Source: Pleodorina starrii
Lineage: Eukaryota > Chlorophyta > Chlorophyceae > Chlamydomonadales > Volvocaceae
Assembly: GCA_030267565.1 (NCBI GenBank)
Contig: BRXU01000028.1
Coordinates: forward strand, 1,575,001 to 1,639,000
DNA: 64,000 bases
Direction of reading: 5' to 3'
Shown here: piece by piece, positions 38,522 through 51,259 of the stretch
How positions within the stretch are numbered: position 1 is the stretch's first letter
Layout of the letters: each line of letters starts with the position of its first letter
Notes under the pieces: generated by a model
Databases searched by the model: none
The model's input: the letters and a program-made list of their open reading frames with translations, nothing else
Told to the model about the DNA's origin: nothing
Translations under genes and position numbers: made by a program

Positions 38522-38609
38522 TTCTAGTCAGTCCCCTTAACCACTCGGGCACGACTGCCTCATGTCGCAGTCGACAGGATTCGAACCTGTGCGGGAGATC
38601 CCAACTGAT
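38522..38609 (-). ncRNA. Permuted tRNA-Ser(AGA) locus, best-formed example
   Basis: Minus strand order: 3' half 38609-38566 (44 nt), spacer ACATGAG 38565-38559, 5' half 38558-38522 (37 nt). Joining the 5' half to the 3' half gives an 81-nt tRNA. It has acceptor GCAGTCG/CGACTGC fully paired, discriminator G, D stem CCC/GGG, anticodon stem ACTGA/TCAGT, loop CTAGAAA with anticodon AGA (38525-38523), a four-pair variable arm GGGA/TCCC typical of serine, and T stem ACAGG/CCTGT with loop TTCGAAT. The break lies between positions 37 and 38. The outside flanks pair (GCGGAT with ATCCGC, and TTCTA with the TAGAA of the anticodon loop), and C32 can pair with the G three bases before A38, leaving a 3-nt bulge at the splice site. 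CCA is not encoded. The known parallel is permuted tRNA genes in red and prasinophyte algae, matured through a circular intermediate. Expression is inferred. Confidence 0.65.
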
Positions 38610-41600
38610 ATCGGGTAGAATCCGCACTGTCACCTCACCGGTCCTTACACCCCACCTCCCAAGAGTCCGTGAACGCTGCGCCTTCGACAGAGCGAGCGGC
38701 AAGTGAGGTGTTGTCGTGAACCCTGTGTCACGACACACTGCGTCTCGGGCACATCGGGTAGAATCTTGCGGCCTGAGAAACTGCAGTCGGGCTGCAGACT
38801 GGTAAAGGTGACTCGAGCTCGAGTTTTTTGGGCAGGTCTGACCGGGCCTTTCTATCCTAGCCGGGCTTAGGGATACTGCCGTACTTGGATCATGAGCGGC
38901 ACTCAGCTCCCGCTCAGGCAGTGATCGCCGGAGTAACGGCACTCAGATCCCGTCTTCCGGAGTAGATTCCGCGGCGTTCCCCCATCCTTGACCGAGGAGG
39001 GGTTTCCTGGTGTAGATCGTACACTCCAGGCTTTCGACACGCTGTGTCAATTACGCAGTGTGTCATGACACCTGTACGAAAACCTTGGCGGATCATTTCT
39101 AGTCAGTCCCCTTAACCACTCGGGCACGACTGCCTCATGTCGCAGTCGACAGAATTCGAACCTGTGCGGGAGATCCCAACTGATATCGGGTAAAATCCGC
39201 ACTGTCACCTCACCGGTCCTTACACCCCACCTCCCAAGAGTCCGTGAACGCTGCGCCTTCGACAGAGCGAGCGGCAAGTGAGGTGTTGTCGTGAACCCTG
39301 TGTCACGACACACTGCGTCTCGGGCACATCGGGTAGAATCATGCGGCCTGAGAAACTGCAGTCGGGCTGCAGACTGGTAAAGGTGACTCGAGCTCGAGTT
39401 TTTTGGGCAGGTCTGACCGGGCCTTTCTATCCTAGCCGGGCTTAGGGATACTGCCGTACTTGGATCATGAGCGGCACTCAGCTCCCGCTCAGGCAGTGAT
39501 CGCCGGAGTAACGGCACTCAGATCCCGTCTTCCGGAGTAGATTCCGCGGCGTTCCCCCATCCTTGACCGAGGAGGGGTTTCCTGGTGTAGATCGTACACT
39601 CCAGGCTTTCGACACGCTGTGTCAATTACGCAGTGTGTCATGACACCTGTACGAAAACCTTGGCGGATCATTTCTAGTCAGTCCCCTTAACCACTCGGGC
39701 ACAACTGCCTCATGTCGCAGTCGACAGAATTCGAACCTGTGCGGGAGATCCCAACTGATATCGGGTAGAATCCGCACTGTCACCCCACCGGTCCTTACAC
39801 CCCACCTCCCAAGAGTCCGTGAACGCTGCGCCTTCGACAGAGCGAGCGGCAAGTGAGGTGTTGTCGTGAACCCTGTGTCACGACACACTGCGTCTCGGGC
39901 ACATCGGGTAGAATCTTGCGGCCTGAGAAACTGCAGTCGGGCTGCAGACTGGTAAAGGTGACTCGAGCTCGAGTTTTTTGGGCAGGTCTGACCGGGCCTT
40001 TCTATCCTAGCCGGGCTTAGGGATACTGCCGTACTTGGATCATGAGCGGCACTCAGCTCCCTCTCAGGCAGTGATCGCCGGAGTAACGGCACTCAGATCC
40101 CGTCTTCCGGAGTAGATTCCGCGGCGTTCCCCCATCCTTGACCGAGGAGGGGTTTCCTGGTGTAGATCGTACACTCCAGGCTTTCGACACGCTGTGTCAA
40201 TTACGCAGTGTGTCATGACACCTGTACGAAAACCTTGGCGGATCATTTCTAGTCAGTCCCCTTAACCACTCGGGCACGACTGCCTCATGTCGCAGTCGAC
40301 AGGATTCGAACCTGTGCGGGAGATCCCAACTGATATCGGGTAGAATCCGCACTGTCACCTCACCGGTCCTTACACCCCACCTCCCAAGACTCCGTGAACG
40401 CTGCGCCTTCGACAGAGCGAGCGGCAAGTGAGGTGTTGTCGTGAACCCTGTGTCACGACACACTGCGTCTCGGGCACATCGGGTAGAATCTTGCGGCTTG
40501 AGAAACTGCAGTCGGGCTGCAGACTGGTAAAGGTGACTCGAGCTCGAGTTTTTTGGGCAGGTCTGACCGGGCCTTTCTATCCTAGCCGGGCTTAGGGATA
40601 CTGCCGTACTTGGATCATGAGCGGCACTCAGCTCCCGCTCAGGCAGTGATCGCCGGAGTAACGGCACTCAGATCCCGTCTTCCGGAGTAGATTCCGCGGC
40701 GTTCCCCCATCCTTGACCGAGGAGGGGTTTCCTGGTGTAGATCGTACACTCCAGGCTTTCGACACGCTGTGTCAATTACGCAGTGTGTCATGACACCTGT
40801 ACGAAAACCTTGGCGGATCATTTCTAGTCAGTCCCCTTAACCACTCGGGCACGACTGCCTCATGTCGCAGTCGACAGGATTCGAACCTGTGCGGGAGATC
40901 CCAACTGATATCGGGTAGAATCCGCACTGTCACCTCACCGGTCCTTACACCCCACCTCCCAAGAGTCCGTGAACGCTGCGCCTTCGACAGAGCGAGCGGC
41001 AAGTGAGGTGTTGTCGTGAACCCTGTGTCACGACACACTGCGTCTCGGGCACATCGGGTAGAATCATGCGGCCTGAGAAACTGCAGTCGGGCTGCAGACT
41101 GGTAAAGGTGACTCGAGCTCGAGTTTTTTGGGCAGGTCTGACCGGGCCTTTCTATCCTAGCCGGGCTTAGGGATACTGCCGTACTTGGATCATGAGCGGC
41201 ACTCAGCTCCCTCTCAGGCAGTGATCGCCGGAGTAACGGCACTCAGATCCCGTCTTCCGGAGTAGATTCCGCGGCGTTCCCCCATCCTTGACCGAGGAGG
41301 GGTTTCCTGGTGTAGATCGTACACTCCAGGCTTTCGACACGCTGTGTCAATTACGCAGTGTGTCATGACACCTGTACGAAAACCTTGGCGGATCATTTCT
41401 AGTCAGTCCCCTTAACCACTCGGGCACGACTGCCTCATGTCGCAGTCGACAGGATTCGAACCTGTGCGGGAGATCCCAACTGATATCGGGTAGAATCCGC
41501 ACTGTCACCTCACCGGTCCTTACACCCCACCTCCCAAGAGTCCGTGAACGCTGCGCCTTCGACAGAGCGAGCGGCAAGTGAGGTGTTGTCGTGAACCCTG

Positions 41601-42546
41601 TGTCACGACACACTGCGTCTCGGGCACATCGGGTAGAATCTTGCGGCCTGAGAAACTGCAGTCGGGCTGCAGACTGGTAAAGGTGACTCGAGCTCGAGTT
41701 TTTTGGGCAGGTCTGACCGGGCCTTTCTATCCTAGCCGGGCTTAGGGATACTGCCGTACTTGGATCATGAGCGGCACTCAGCTCCCGCTCAGGCAGTGAT
41801 CGCCGGAGTAACGGCACTCAGATCCCGTCTTCCGGAGTAGATTCCGCGGCGTTCCCCCATCCTTGACCGAGGAGGGGTTTCCTGGTGTAGATCGTACACT
41901 CCAGGCTTTCGACACGCTGTGTCAATTACGCAGTGTGTCATGACACCTGTACGAAAACCTTGGCGGATCATTTCTAGTCAGTCCCCTTAACCACTCGGGC
42001 ACGACTGCCTCATGTCGCAGTCGACAGGATTCGAACCTGTGCGGGAGATCCCAACTGATATCGGGTAGAATCCGCACTGTCACCTCACCGGTCCTTACAC
42101 CCCACCTCCCAAGAGTCCGTGAACGCTGCGCCTTCGACAGAGCGAGCGGCAAGTGAGGTGTTGTCGTGAACCCTGTGTCACGACACACTGCGTCTCGGGC
42201 ACATCGGGTAGAATCATGCGGCCTGAGAAACTGCAGTCGGGCTGCAGACTGGTAAAGGTGACTCGAGCTCGAGTTTTTTGGGCAGGTCTGACCGGGCCTT
42301 TCTATCCTAGCCGGGCTTAGGGATACTGCCGTACTTGGATCATGAGCGGCACTCAGCTCCCTCTCAGGCAGTGATCGCCGGAGTAACGGCACTCAGATCC
42401 CGTCTTCCGGAGTAGATTCCGCGGCGTTCCCCCATCCTTGACCGAGGAGGGGTTTCCTGGTGTAGATCGTACACTCCAGGCTTTCGACACGCTGTGTCAA
42501 TTACGCAGTGTGTCATGACACCTGTACGAAAACCTTGGCGGATCAT

Positions 42547-42634
42547 TTCGAGTCAGTCCCCTTAACCACTCGGGCACAACTGCCTCATGTCGCAGTCGAC
42601 AGAATTCGAACAAGTGCGGGAGATCCCAACTGAT
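42547..42634 (-). ncRNA. Permuted tRNA-Ser locus with anticodon CGA, broken T arm
   Basis: Two-base change in the T stem (ACTTG instead of ACAGG) disrupts both pairing and the B box. The acceptor has one G-U. Probably non-functional. Confidence 0.45.
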
Positions 42635-45600
42635 ATCGGGTAGAATCCGCACTGTCACCCCACCGGTCCTTACACCCCACCTCCCAAGAGTCCGTGAACG
42701 CTGCGCCTTCGACAGAGCGAGCGGCAAGTGAGGTGTTGTCGTGAACCCTGTGTCACGACACACTGCGTCTCGGGCACATCGGGTAGAATCTTGCGGCCTG
42801 AGAAACTGCAGTCGGGCTGCAGACTGGTAAAGGTGACTCGAGCTCGAGTTTTTTGGGCAGGTCTGACCGGGCCTTTCTATCCTAGCCGGGCTTAGGTATA
42901 CTGCCGTACTTGGATCATGAGCGGCACTCAGCTCCCTCTCAGGCAGTGATCGCCGGAGTAACGGCACTCAGATCCCGTCTTCCGGAGTAGATTCCGCGGC
43001 GTTCCCCCATCCTTGACCGAGGAGGGGTTTCCTGGTGTAGATCGTACACTCCAGGCTTTCGACACGCTGTGTCAATTACGCAGTGTGTCATGACACCTGT
43101 ACGAAAACCTTGGCGGATCATTTCTAGTCAGTCCCCTTAACCACTCGGGCACGACTGCCTCATGTCGCAGTCGACAGGATTCGAACCTGTGCGGGAGATC
43201 CCAACTGATATCGGGTAGAATCCGCACTGTCACCTCACCGGTCCTTACACCCCACCTCCCAAGAGTCCGTGAACGCTGCGCCTTCGACAGAGCGAGCGGC
43301 AAGTGAGGTGTTGTCGTGAACCCTGTGTCACGACACACTGCGTCTCGGGCACATCGGGTAGAATCTTGTGGCCTGAGAAACTGCAGTCGGGCTGCAGACT
43401 GGTAAAGGTGACTCGAGCTCGAGTTTTTTGGGCAGGTCTGACCGGGCCTTTCTATCCTAGCCGGGCTTAGGGATACTGCCGTACTTGGATCATGAGCGGC
43501 ACTCAGCTCCCTCTCAGGCAGTGATCGCCGGAGTAACGGCACTCAGATCCCGTCTTCCGGAGTAGATTCCGCGGCGTTCCCCCATCCTTGACCGAGGAGG
43601 GGTTTCCTGGTGTAGATCGTACACTCCAGGCTTTCGACACGCTGTGTCAATTACGCAGTGTGTCATGACACCTGTACGAAAACCTTGGCGGATCATTTCT
43701 AGTCAGTCCCCTTAACCACTCGGGCACGACTGCCTCATGTCGCAGTCGACAGGATTCGAACCTGTGCGGGAGATCCCAACTGATATCGGGTAGAATCCGC
43801 ACTGTCACCTCACCGGTCCTTACACCCCACCTCCCAAGACTCCGTGAACGCTGCGCCTTCGACAGAGCGAGCGGCAAGTGAGGTGTTGTCGTGAACCCTG
43901 TGTCACGACACACTGCGTCTCGGGCACATCGGGTAGAATCTTGTGGCCTGAGAAACTGCAGTCGGGCTGCAGACTGGTAAAGGTGACTCGAGCTCGAGTT
44001 TTTTGGGCAGGTCTGACCGGGCCTTTCTATCCTAGCCGGGCTTAGGTATACTGCCGTACTTGGATCATGAGCGGCACTCAGCTCCCTCTCAGGCAGTGAT
44101 CGCCGGAGTAACGGCACTCAGATCCCGTCTTCCGGAGTAGATTCCGCGGCGTTCCCCCATCCTTGACCGAGGAGGGGTTTCCTGGTGTAGATCGTACACT
44201 CCAGGCTTTCGACACGCTGTGTCAATTACGCAGTGTGTCATGACACCTGTACGAAAACCTTGGCGGATCATTTCTAGTCAGTCCCCTTAACCACTCGGGC
44301 ACGACTGCCTCATGTCGCAGTCGACAGGATTCGAACCTGTGCGGGAGATCCCAACTGATATCGGGTAGAATCCGCACTGTCACCTCACCGGTCCTTACAC
44401 CCCACCTCCCAAGACTCCGTGAACGCTGCGCCTTCGACAGAGCGAGCGGCAAGTGAGGTGTTGTCGTGAACCCTGTGTCACGACACACTGCGTCTCGGGC
44501 ACATCGGGTAGAATCTTGTGGCCTGAGAAACTGCAGTCGGGCTGCAGACTGGTAAAGGTGACTCGAGCTCGAGTTTTTTGGGCAGGTCTGACCGGGCCTT
44601 TCTATCCTAGCCGGGCTTAGGGATACTGCCGTACTTGGATCATGAGCGGCACTCAGCTCCCTCTCAGGCAGTGATCGCCGGAGTAACGGCACTCAGATCC
44701 CGTCTTCCGGAGTAGATTCCGCGGCGTTCCCCCATCCTTGACCGAGGAGGGGTTTCCTGGTGTAGATCGTACACTCCAGGCTTTCGACACGCTGTGTCAA
44801 TTACGCAGTGTGTCATGACACCTGTACGAAAACCTTGGCGGATCATTTCTAGTCAGTCCCCTTAACCACTCGGGCACAACTGCCTCATGTCGCAGTCGAC
44901 AGAATTCGAACCTGTGCGGGAGATCCCAACTGATATCGGGTAGAATCCGCACTGTCACCCCACCGGTCCTTACACCCCACCTCCCAAGACTCCGTGAACG
45001 CTGCGCCTTCGACAGAGCGAGCGGCAAGTGAGGTGTTGTCGTGAACCCTGTGTCACGACACACTGCGTCTCGGGCACATCGGGTATAATCTTGCGGCCTG
45101 AGAAACTGCAGTCGGGCTGCAGACTGGTAAAGGTGACTCGAGCTCGAGTTTTTTGGGCAGGTCTGACCGGGCCTTTCTATCCTAGCCGGGCTTAGGGATA
45201 CTGCCGTACTTGGATCATGAGCGGCACTCAGCTCCCGCTCAGGCAGTGATCGCCGGAGTAACGGCACTCAGATCCCGTCTTCCGGAGTAGATTCCGCGGC
45301 GTTCCCCCATCCTTGACCGAGGAGGGGTTTCCTGGTGTAGATCGTACACTCCAGGCTTTCGACACGCTGTGTCAATTACGCAGTGTGTCATGACACCTGT
45401 ACGAAAACCTTGGCGGATCATTTCTAGTCAGTCCCCTTAACCACTCGGGCACGACTGCCTCATGTCGCAGTCGACAGGATTCGAACCTGTGCGGGAGATC
45501 CCAACTGATATCGGGTAGAATCCGCACTGTCACCCCACCGGTCCTTACACCCCACCTCCCAAGACTCCGTGAACGCTGCGCCTTCGACAGAGCGAGCGGC

Positions 45601-48296
45601 AAGTGAGGTGTTGTCGTGAACCCTGTGTCACGACACACTGCGTCTCGGGCACATCGGGTAGAATCTTGTGGCCTGAGAAACTGCAGTCGGGCTGCAGACT
45701 GGTAAAGGTGACTCGAGCTCGAGTTTTTTGGGCAGGTCTGACCGGGCCTTTCTATCCTAGCCGGGCTTAGGTATACTGCCGTACTTGGATCATGAGCGGC
45801 ACTCAGCTCCCTCTCAGGCAGTGATCGCCGGAGTAACGGCACTCAGATCCCGTCTTCCGGAGTAGATTCCGCGGCGTTCCCCCATCCTTGACCGAGGAGG
45901 GGTTTCCTGGTGTAGATCGTACACTCCAGGCTTTCGACACGCTGTGTCAATTACGCAGTGTGTCATGACACCTGTACGAAAACCTTGGCGGATCATTTCT
46001 AGTCAGTCCCCTTAACCACTCGGGCACGACTGCCTCATGTCGCAGTCGACAGGATTCGAACCTGTGCGGGAGATCCCAACTGATATCGGGTAGAATCCGC
46101 ACTGTCACCTCACCGGTCCTTACACCCCACCTCCCAAGAGTCCGTGAACGCTGCGCCTTCGACAGAGCGAGCGGCAAGTGAGGTGTTGTCGTGAACCCTG
46201 TGTCACGACACACTGCGTCTCGGGCACATCGGGTAGAATCTTGTGGCCTGAGAAACTGCAGTCGGGCTGCAGACTGGTAAAGGTGACTCGAGCTCGAGTT
46301 TTTTGGGCAGGTCTGACCGGGCCTTTCTATCCTAGCCGGGCTTAGGTATACTGCCGTACTTGGATCATGAGCGGCACTCAGCTCCCTCTCAGGCAGTGAT
46401 CGCCGGAGTAACGGCACTCAGATCCCGTCTTCCGGAGTAGATTCCGCGGCGTTCCCCCATCCTTGACCGAGGAGGGGTTTCCTGGTGTAGATCGTACACT
46501 CCAGGCTTTCGACACGCTGTGTCAATTACGCAGTGTGTTATGACACCTGTACGAAAACCTTGGCGGATCATTTCTAGTCAGTCCCCTTAACCACTCGGGC
46601 ACGACTGCCTCATGTCGCAGTCGACAGGATTCGAACCTGTGCGGGAGATCCCAACTGATATCGGGTAGAATCCGCACTGTCACCCCACCGGTCCTTACAC
46701 CCCACCTCCCAAGAGTCCGTGAACGCTGCGCCTTCGACAGAGCGAGCGGCAAGTGAGGTGTTGTCGTGAACCCTGTGTCACGACACACTGCGTCTCGGGC
46801 ACATCGGGTAGAATCTTGCGGCCTGAGAAACTGCAGTCGGGCTGCAGACTGGTAAAGGTGACTCGAGCTCGAGTTTTTTGGGCAGGTCTGACCGGGCCTT
46901 TCTATCCTAGCCGGGCTTAGGGATACTGCCGTACTTGGATCATGAGCGGCACTCAGCTCCCGCTCAGGCAGTGATCGCCGGAGTAACGGCACTCAGATCC
47001 CGTCTTCCGGAGTAGATTCCGCGGCGTTCCCCCATCCTTGACCGAGGAGGGGTTTCCTGGTGTAGATCGTACACTCCAGGCTTTCGACACGCTGTGTCAA
47101 TTACGCAGTGTGTCATGACACCTGTACGAAAACCTTGGCGGATCATTTCTAGTCAGTCCCCTTAACCACTCGGGCACGACTGCCTCATGTCGCAGTCGAC
47201 AGGATTCGAACCTGTGCGGGAGATCCCAACTGATATCGGGTAGAATCCGCACTGTCACCCCACCGGTCCTTACACCCCACCTCCCAAGACTCCGTGAACG
47301 CTGCGCCTTCGACAGAGCGAGCGGCAAGTGAGGTGTTGTCGTGAACCCTGTGTCACGACACACTGCGTCTCGGGCACATCGGGTAGAATCTTGTGGCCTG
47401 AGAAACTGCAGTCGGGCTGCAGACTGGTAAAGGTGACTCGAGCTCGAGTTTTTTGGGCAGGTCTGACCGGGCCTTTCTATCCTAGCCGGGCTTAGGTATA
47501 CTGCCGTACTTGGATCATGAGCGGCACTCAGCTCCCTCTCAGGCAGTGATCGCCGGAGTAACGGCACTCAGATCCCGTCTTCCGGAGTAGATTCCGCGGC
47601 GTTCCCCCATCCTTGACCGAGGAGGGGTTTCCTGGTGTAGATCGTACACTCCAGGCTTTCGACACGCTGTGTCAATTACGCAGTGTGTCATGACACCTGT
47701 ACGAAAACCTTGGCGGATCATTTCTAGTCAGTCCCCTTAACCACTCGGGCACGACTGCCTCATGTCGCAGTCGACAGGATTCGAACCTGTGCGGGAGATC
47801 CCAACTGATATCGGGTAGAATCCGCACTGTCATCCTACCGGTCCTTACACCCCACCTCCCAAGAGCCCGTGAACGCTGCGCCTTCGACAGAGCGAGCGGC
47901 AAGTGAGGTGTTGTCGTGAACCCTGTGTCACGACACACTGCGTCTCGGGCACATCGGGTAGAATCTTGTGGCCTGAGAAACTGCAGTCGGGCTGCAGACT
48001 GGTAAAGGTGACTCGAGCTCGAGTTTTTTGGGCAGGTCTGACCGGGCCTTTCTATCCTAGCCGGGCTTAGGTATACTGCCGTACTTGGATCATGAGCGGC
48101 ACTCAGCTCCCGCTCAGGCAGTGATCGCCGGAGTAACGGCACTCAGATCCCGTCTTCCGGAGTAGATTCCGCGGCGTTCCCCCATCCTTGACCGAGGAGG
48201 GGTTTCCTGGTGTAGATCGTACACTCCAGGCTTTCGACACGCTGTGTCAATTACGCAGTGTGTCATGACACCTGTACGAAAACCTTGGCGGATCAT

Positions 48297-48384
48297 TTCG
48301 AGTCAGTCCCCTTAACCACTCGGGCACGACTGCCTCATGTCGCAGTCGACAGGATTCGAACCTGTGCGGGAGATCCCAACTGAT
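48297..48384 (-). ncRNA. Permuted tRNA-Ser(CGA) locus, fully paired
   Basis: The best CGA unit: acceptor, D, anticodon, variable and T stems all pair, and the T4 run is present. It opens a run of three consecutive CGA units. Confidence 0.6.
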
Positions 48385-48871
48385 ATCGGGTAGAATCCGC
48401 ACTGTCACCCCACCGGTCCTTACACCCCACCTCCCAAGACTCCGTGAACGCTGCGCCTTCGACAGAGCGAGCGGCAAGTGAGGTGTTGTCGTGAACCCTG
48501 TGTCACGACACACTGCGTCTCGGGCACATCGGGTAGAATCTTGTGGCCTGAGAAACTGCAGTCGGGCTGCAGACTGGTAAAGGTGACTCGAGCTCGAGTT
48601 TTTTGGGCAGGTCTGACCGGGCCTTTCTATCCTAGCCGGGCTTAGGTATACTGCCGTACTTGGATCATGAGCGGCACTCAGCTCCCTCTCAGGCAGTGAT
48701 CGCCGGAGTAACGGCACTCAGATCCCGTCTTCCGGAGTAGATTCCGCGGCGTTCCCCCATCCTTGACCGAGGAGGGGTTTCCTGGTGTAGATCGTACACT
48801 CCAGGCTTTCGACACGCTGTGTCAATTACGCAGTGTGTCATGACACCTGTACGAAAACCTTGGCGGATCAT

Positions 48872-48959
48872 TTCGAGTCAGTCCCCTTAACCACTCGGGC
48901 ACGACTGCCTCATGTCGCAGTCGACAGAATTCGAACCTGTGCGGGAGATCCCAACTGAT
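48872..48959 (-). ncRNA. Permuted tRNA-Ser(CGA) locus, second of three in a row
   Basis: Acceptor perfect; the last T-stem pair is G-U (AATTCGAA form on the plus strand). T4 present. Confidence 0.55.
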
Positions 48960-49446
48960 ATCGGGTAGAATCCGCACTGTCACCCCACCGGTCCTTACAC
49001 CCCACCTCCCAAGACTCCGTGAACGCTGCGCCTTCGACAGAGCGAGCGGCAAGTGAGGTGTTGTCGTGAACCCTGTGTCACGACACACTGCGTCTCGGGC
49101 ACATCGGGTAGAATCTTGTGGCCTGAGAAACTGCAGTCGGGCTGCAGACTGGTAAAGGTGACTCGAGCTCGAGTTTTTTGGGCAGGTCTGACCGGGCCTT
49201 TCTATCCTAGCCGGGCTTAGGTATACTGCCGTACTTGGATCATGAGCGGCACTCAGCTCCCTCTCAGGCAGTGATCGCCGGAGTAACGGCACTCAGATCC
49301 CGTCTTCCGGAGTAGATTCCGCGGCGTTCCCCCATCCTTGACCGAGGAGGGGTTTCCTGGTGTAGATCGTACACTCCAGGCTTTCGACACGCTGTGTCAA
49401 TTACGCAGTGTGTCATGACACCTGTACGAAAACCTTGGCGGATCAT

Positions 49447-49534
49447 TTCGAGTCAGTCCCCTTAACCACTCGGGCACGACTGCCTCATGTCGCAGTCGAC
49501 AGAATTCGAACCTGTGCGGGAGATCCCAACTGAT
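49447..49534 (-). ncRNA. Permuted tRNA-Ser(CGA) locus, third of three in a row
   Basis: Same structure as the preceding unit, including the G-U in the T stem. The trio suggests local spread of the CGA variant by unequal exchange or conversion. Confidence 0.55.
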
Positions 49535-51171
49535 ATCGGGTAGAATCCGCACTGTCACCTCACCGGTCCTTACACCCCACCTCCCAAGACTCCGTGAACG
49601 CTGCGCCTTCGACAGAGCGAGCGGCAAGTGAGGCGTTGTCGTGAACCCTGTGTCACGACACACTGCGTCTCGGGCACATCGGGTAGAATCTTGTGGCTTG
49701 AGAAACTGCAGTCGGGCTGCAGACTGGTAAAGGTGACTCGAGCTCGAGTTTTTTGGGCAGGTCTGACCGGGCCTTTCTATCCTAGCCGGGCTTAGGTATA
49801 CTGCCGTACTTGGATCATGAGCGGCACTCAGCTCCCGCTCAGGCAGTGATCGCCGGAGTAACGGCACTCAGATCCCGTCTTCCGGAGTAGATTCCGCGGC
49901 GTTCCCCCATCCTTGACCGAGGAGGGGTTTCCTGGTGTAGATCGTACACTCCAGGCTTTCGACACGCTGTGTCAATTACGCAGTGTGTCATGACACCTGT
50001 ACGAAAACCTTGGCGGATCATTTCTAGTCAGTCCCCTTAACCACTCGGGCACGACTGCCTCATGTCGCAGTCGACAGGATTCGAACCTGTGCGGGAGATC
50101 CCAACTGATATCGGGTAGAATCCGCACTGTCACCTCACCGGTCCTTACACCCCACCTCCCAAGACTCCGTGAACGCTGCGCCTTCGACAGAGCGAGCGGC
50201 AAGTGAGGTGTTGTCGTGAACCCTGTGTCACGACACACTGCGTCTCGGGCACATCGGGTAGAATCTTGTGGCCTGAGAAACTGCAGTCGGGCTGCAGACT
50301 GGTAAAGGTGACTCGAGCTCGAGTTTTTTGGGCAGGTCTGACCGGGCCTTTCTATCCTAGCCGGGCTTAGGTATACTGCCGTACTTGGATCATGAGCGGC
50401 ACTCAGCTCCCTCTCAGGCAGTGATCGCCGGAGTAACGGCACTCAGATCCCGTCTTCCGGAGTAGATTCCGCGGCGTTCCCCCATCCTTGACCGAGGAGG
50501 GGTTTCCTGGTGTAGATCGTACACTCCAGGCTTTCGACACGCTGTGTCAATTACGCAGTGTGTCATGACACCTGTACGAAAACCTTGGCGGATCATTTCT
50601 AGTCAGTCCCCTTAACCACTCGGGCACGACTGCCTCATGTCGCAGTCGACAGGATTCGAACCTGTGCGGGAGATCCCAACTGATATCGGGTAGAATCCGC
50701 ACTGTCACCCCACCGGTCCTTACACCCCACCTCCCAAGACTCCGTGAACGCTGCGCCTTCGACAGAGCGAGCGGCAAGTGAGGTGTTGTCGTGAACCCTG
50801 TGTCACGACACACTGCGGCTCGGGCACATCGGGTAGAATCTTGTGGCCTGAGAAACTGCAGTCGGGCTGCAGACTGGTAAAGGTGACTCGAGCTCGAGTT
50901 TTTTGGGCAGGTCTGACCGGGCCTTTCTATCCTAGCCGGGCTTAGGGATACTGCCGTACTTGGATCATGAGCGGCACTCAGCTCCCTCTCAGGCAGTGAT
51001 CGCCGGAGTAACGGCACTCAGATCCCGTCTTCCGGAGTAGATTCCGCGGCGTTCCCCCATCCTTGACCGAGGAGGGGTTTCCTGGTGTAGATCGTACACT
51101 CCAGGCTTTCGACACGCTGTGTCAATTACGCAGTGTGTCATGACGCCTGTACGAAAACCTTGGCGGATCAT

Positions 51172-51259
51172 TTCGAGTCAGTCCCCTTAACCACTCGGGC
51201 ACGAATGCCTCATGTCGCAGTCGACAGGATTCGAACCTGTGCGGGAGATCCCAACTGAT
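51172..51259 (-). ncRNA. Permuted tRNA-Ser locus with anticodon CGA, acceptor mismatch
   Basis: GCATTCG acceptor (one mismatch), perfect T arm. The unit also has a TGACGCC instead of TGACACC beside the terminator, a mark shared with the CGA unit at 33,938. Confidence 0.5.
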
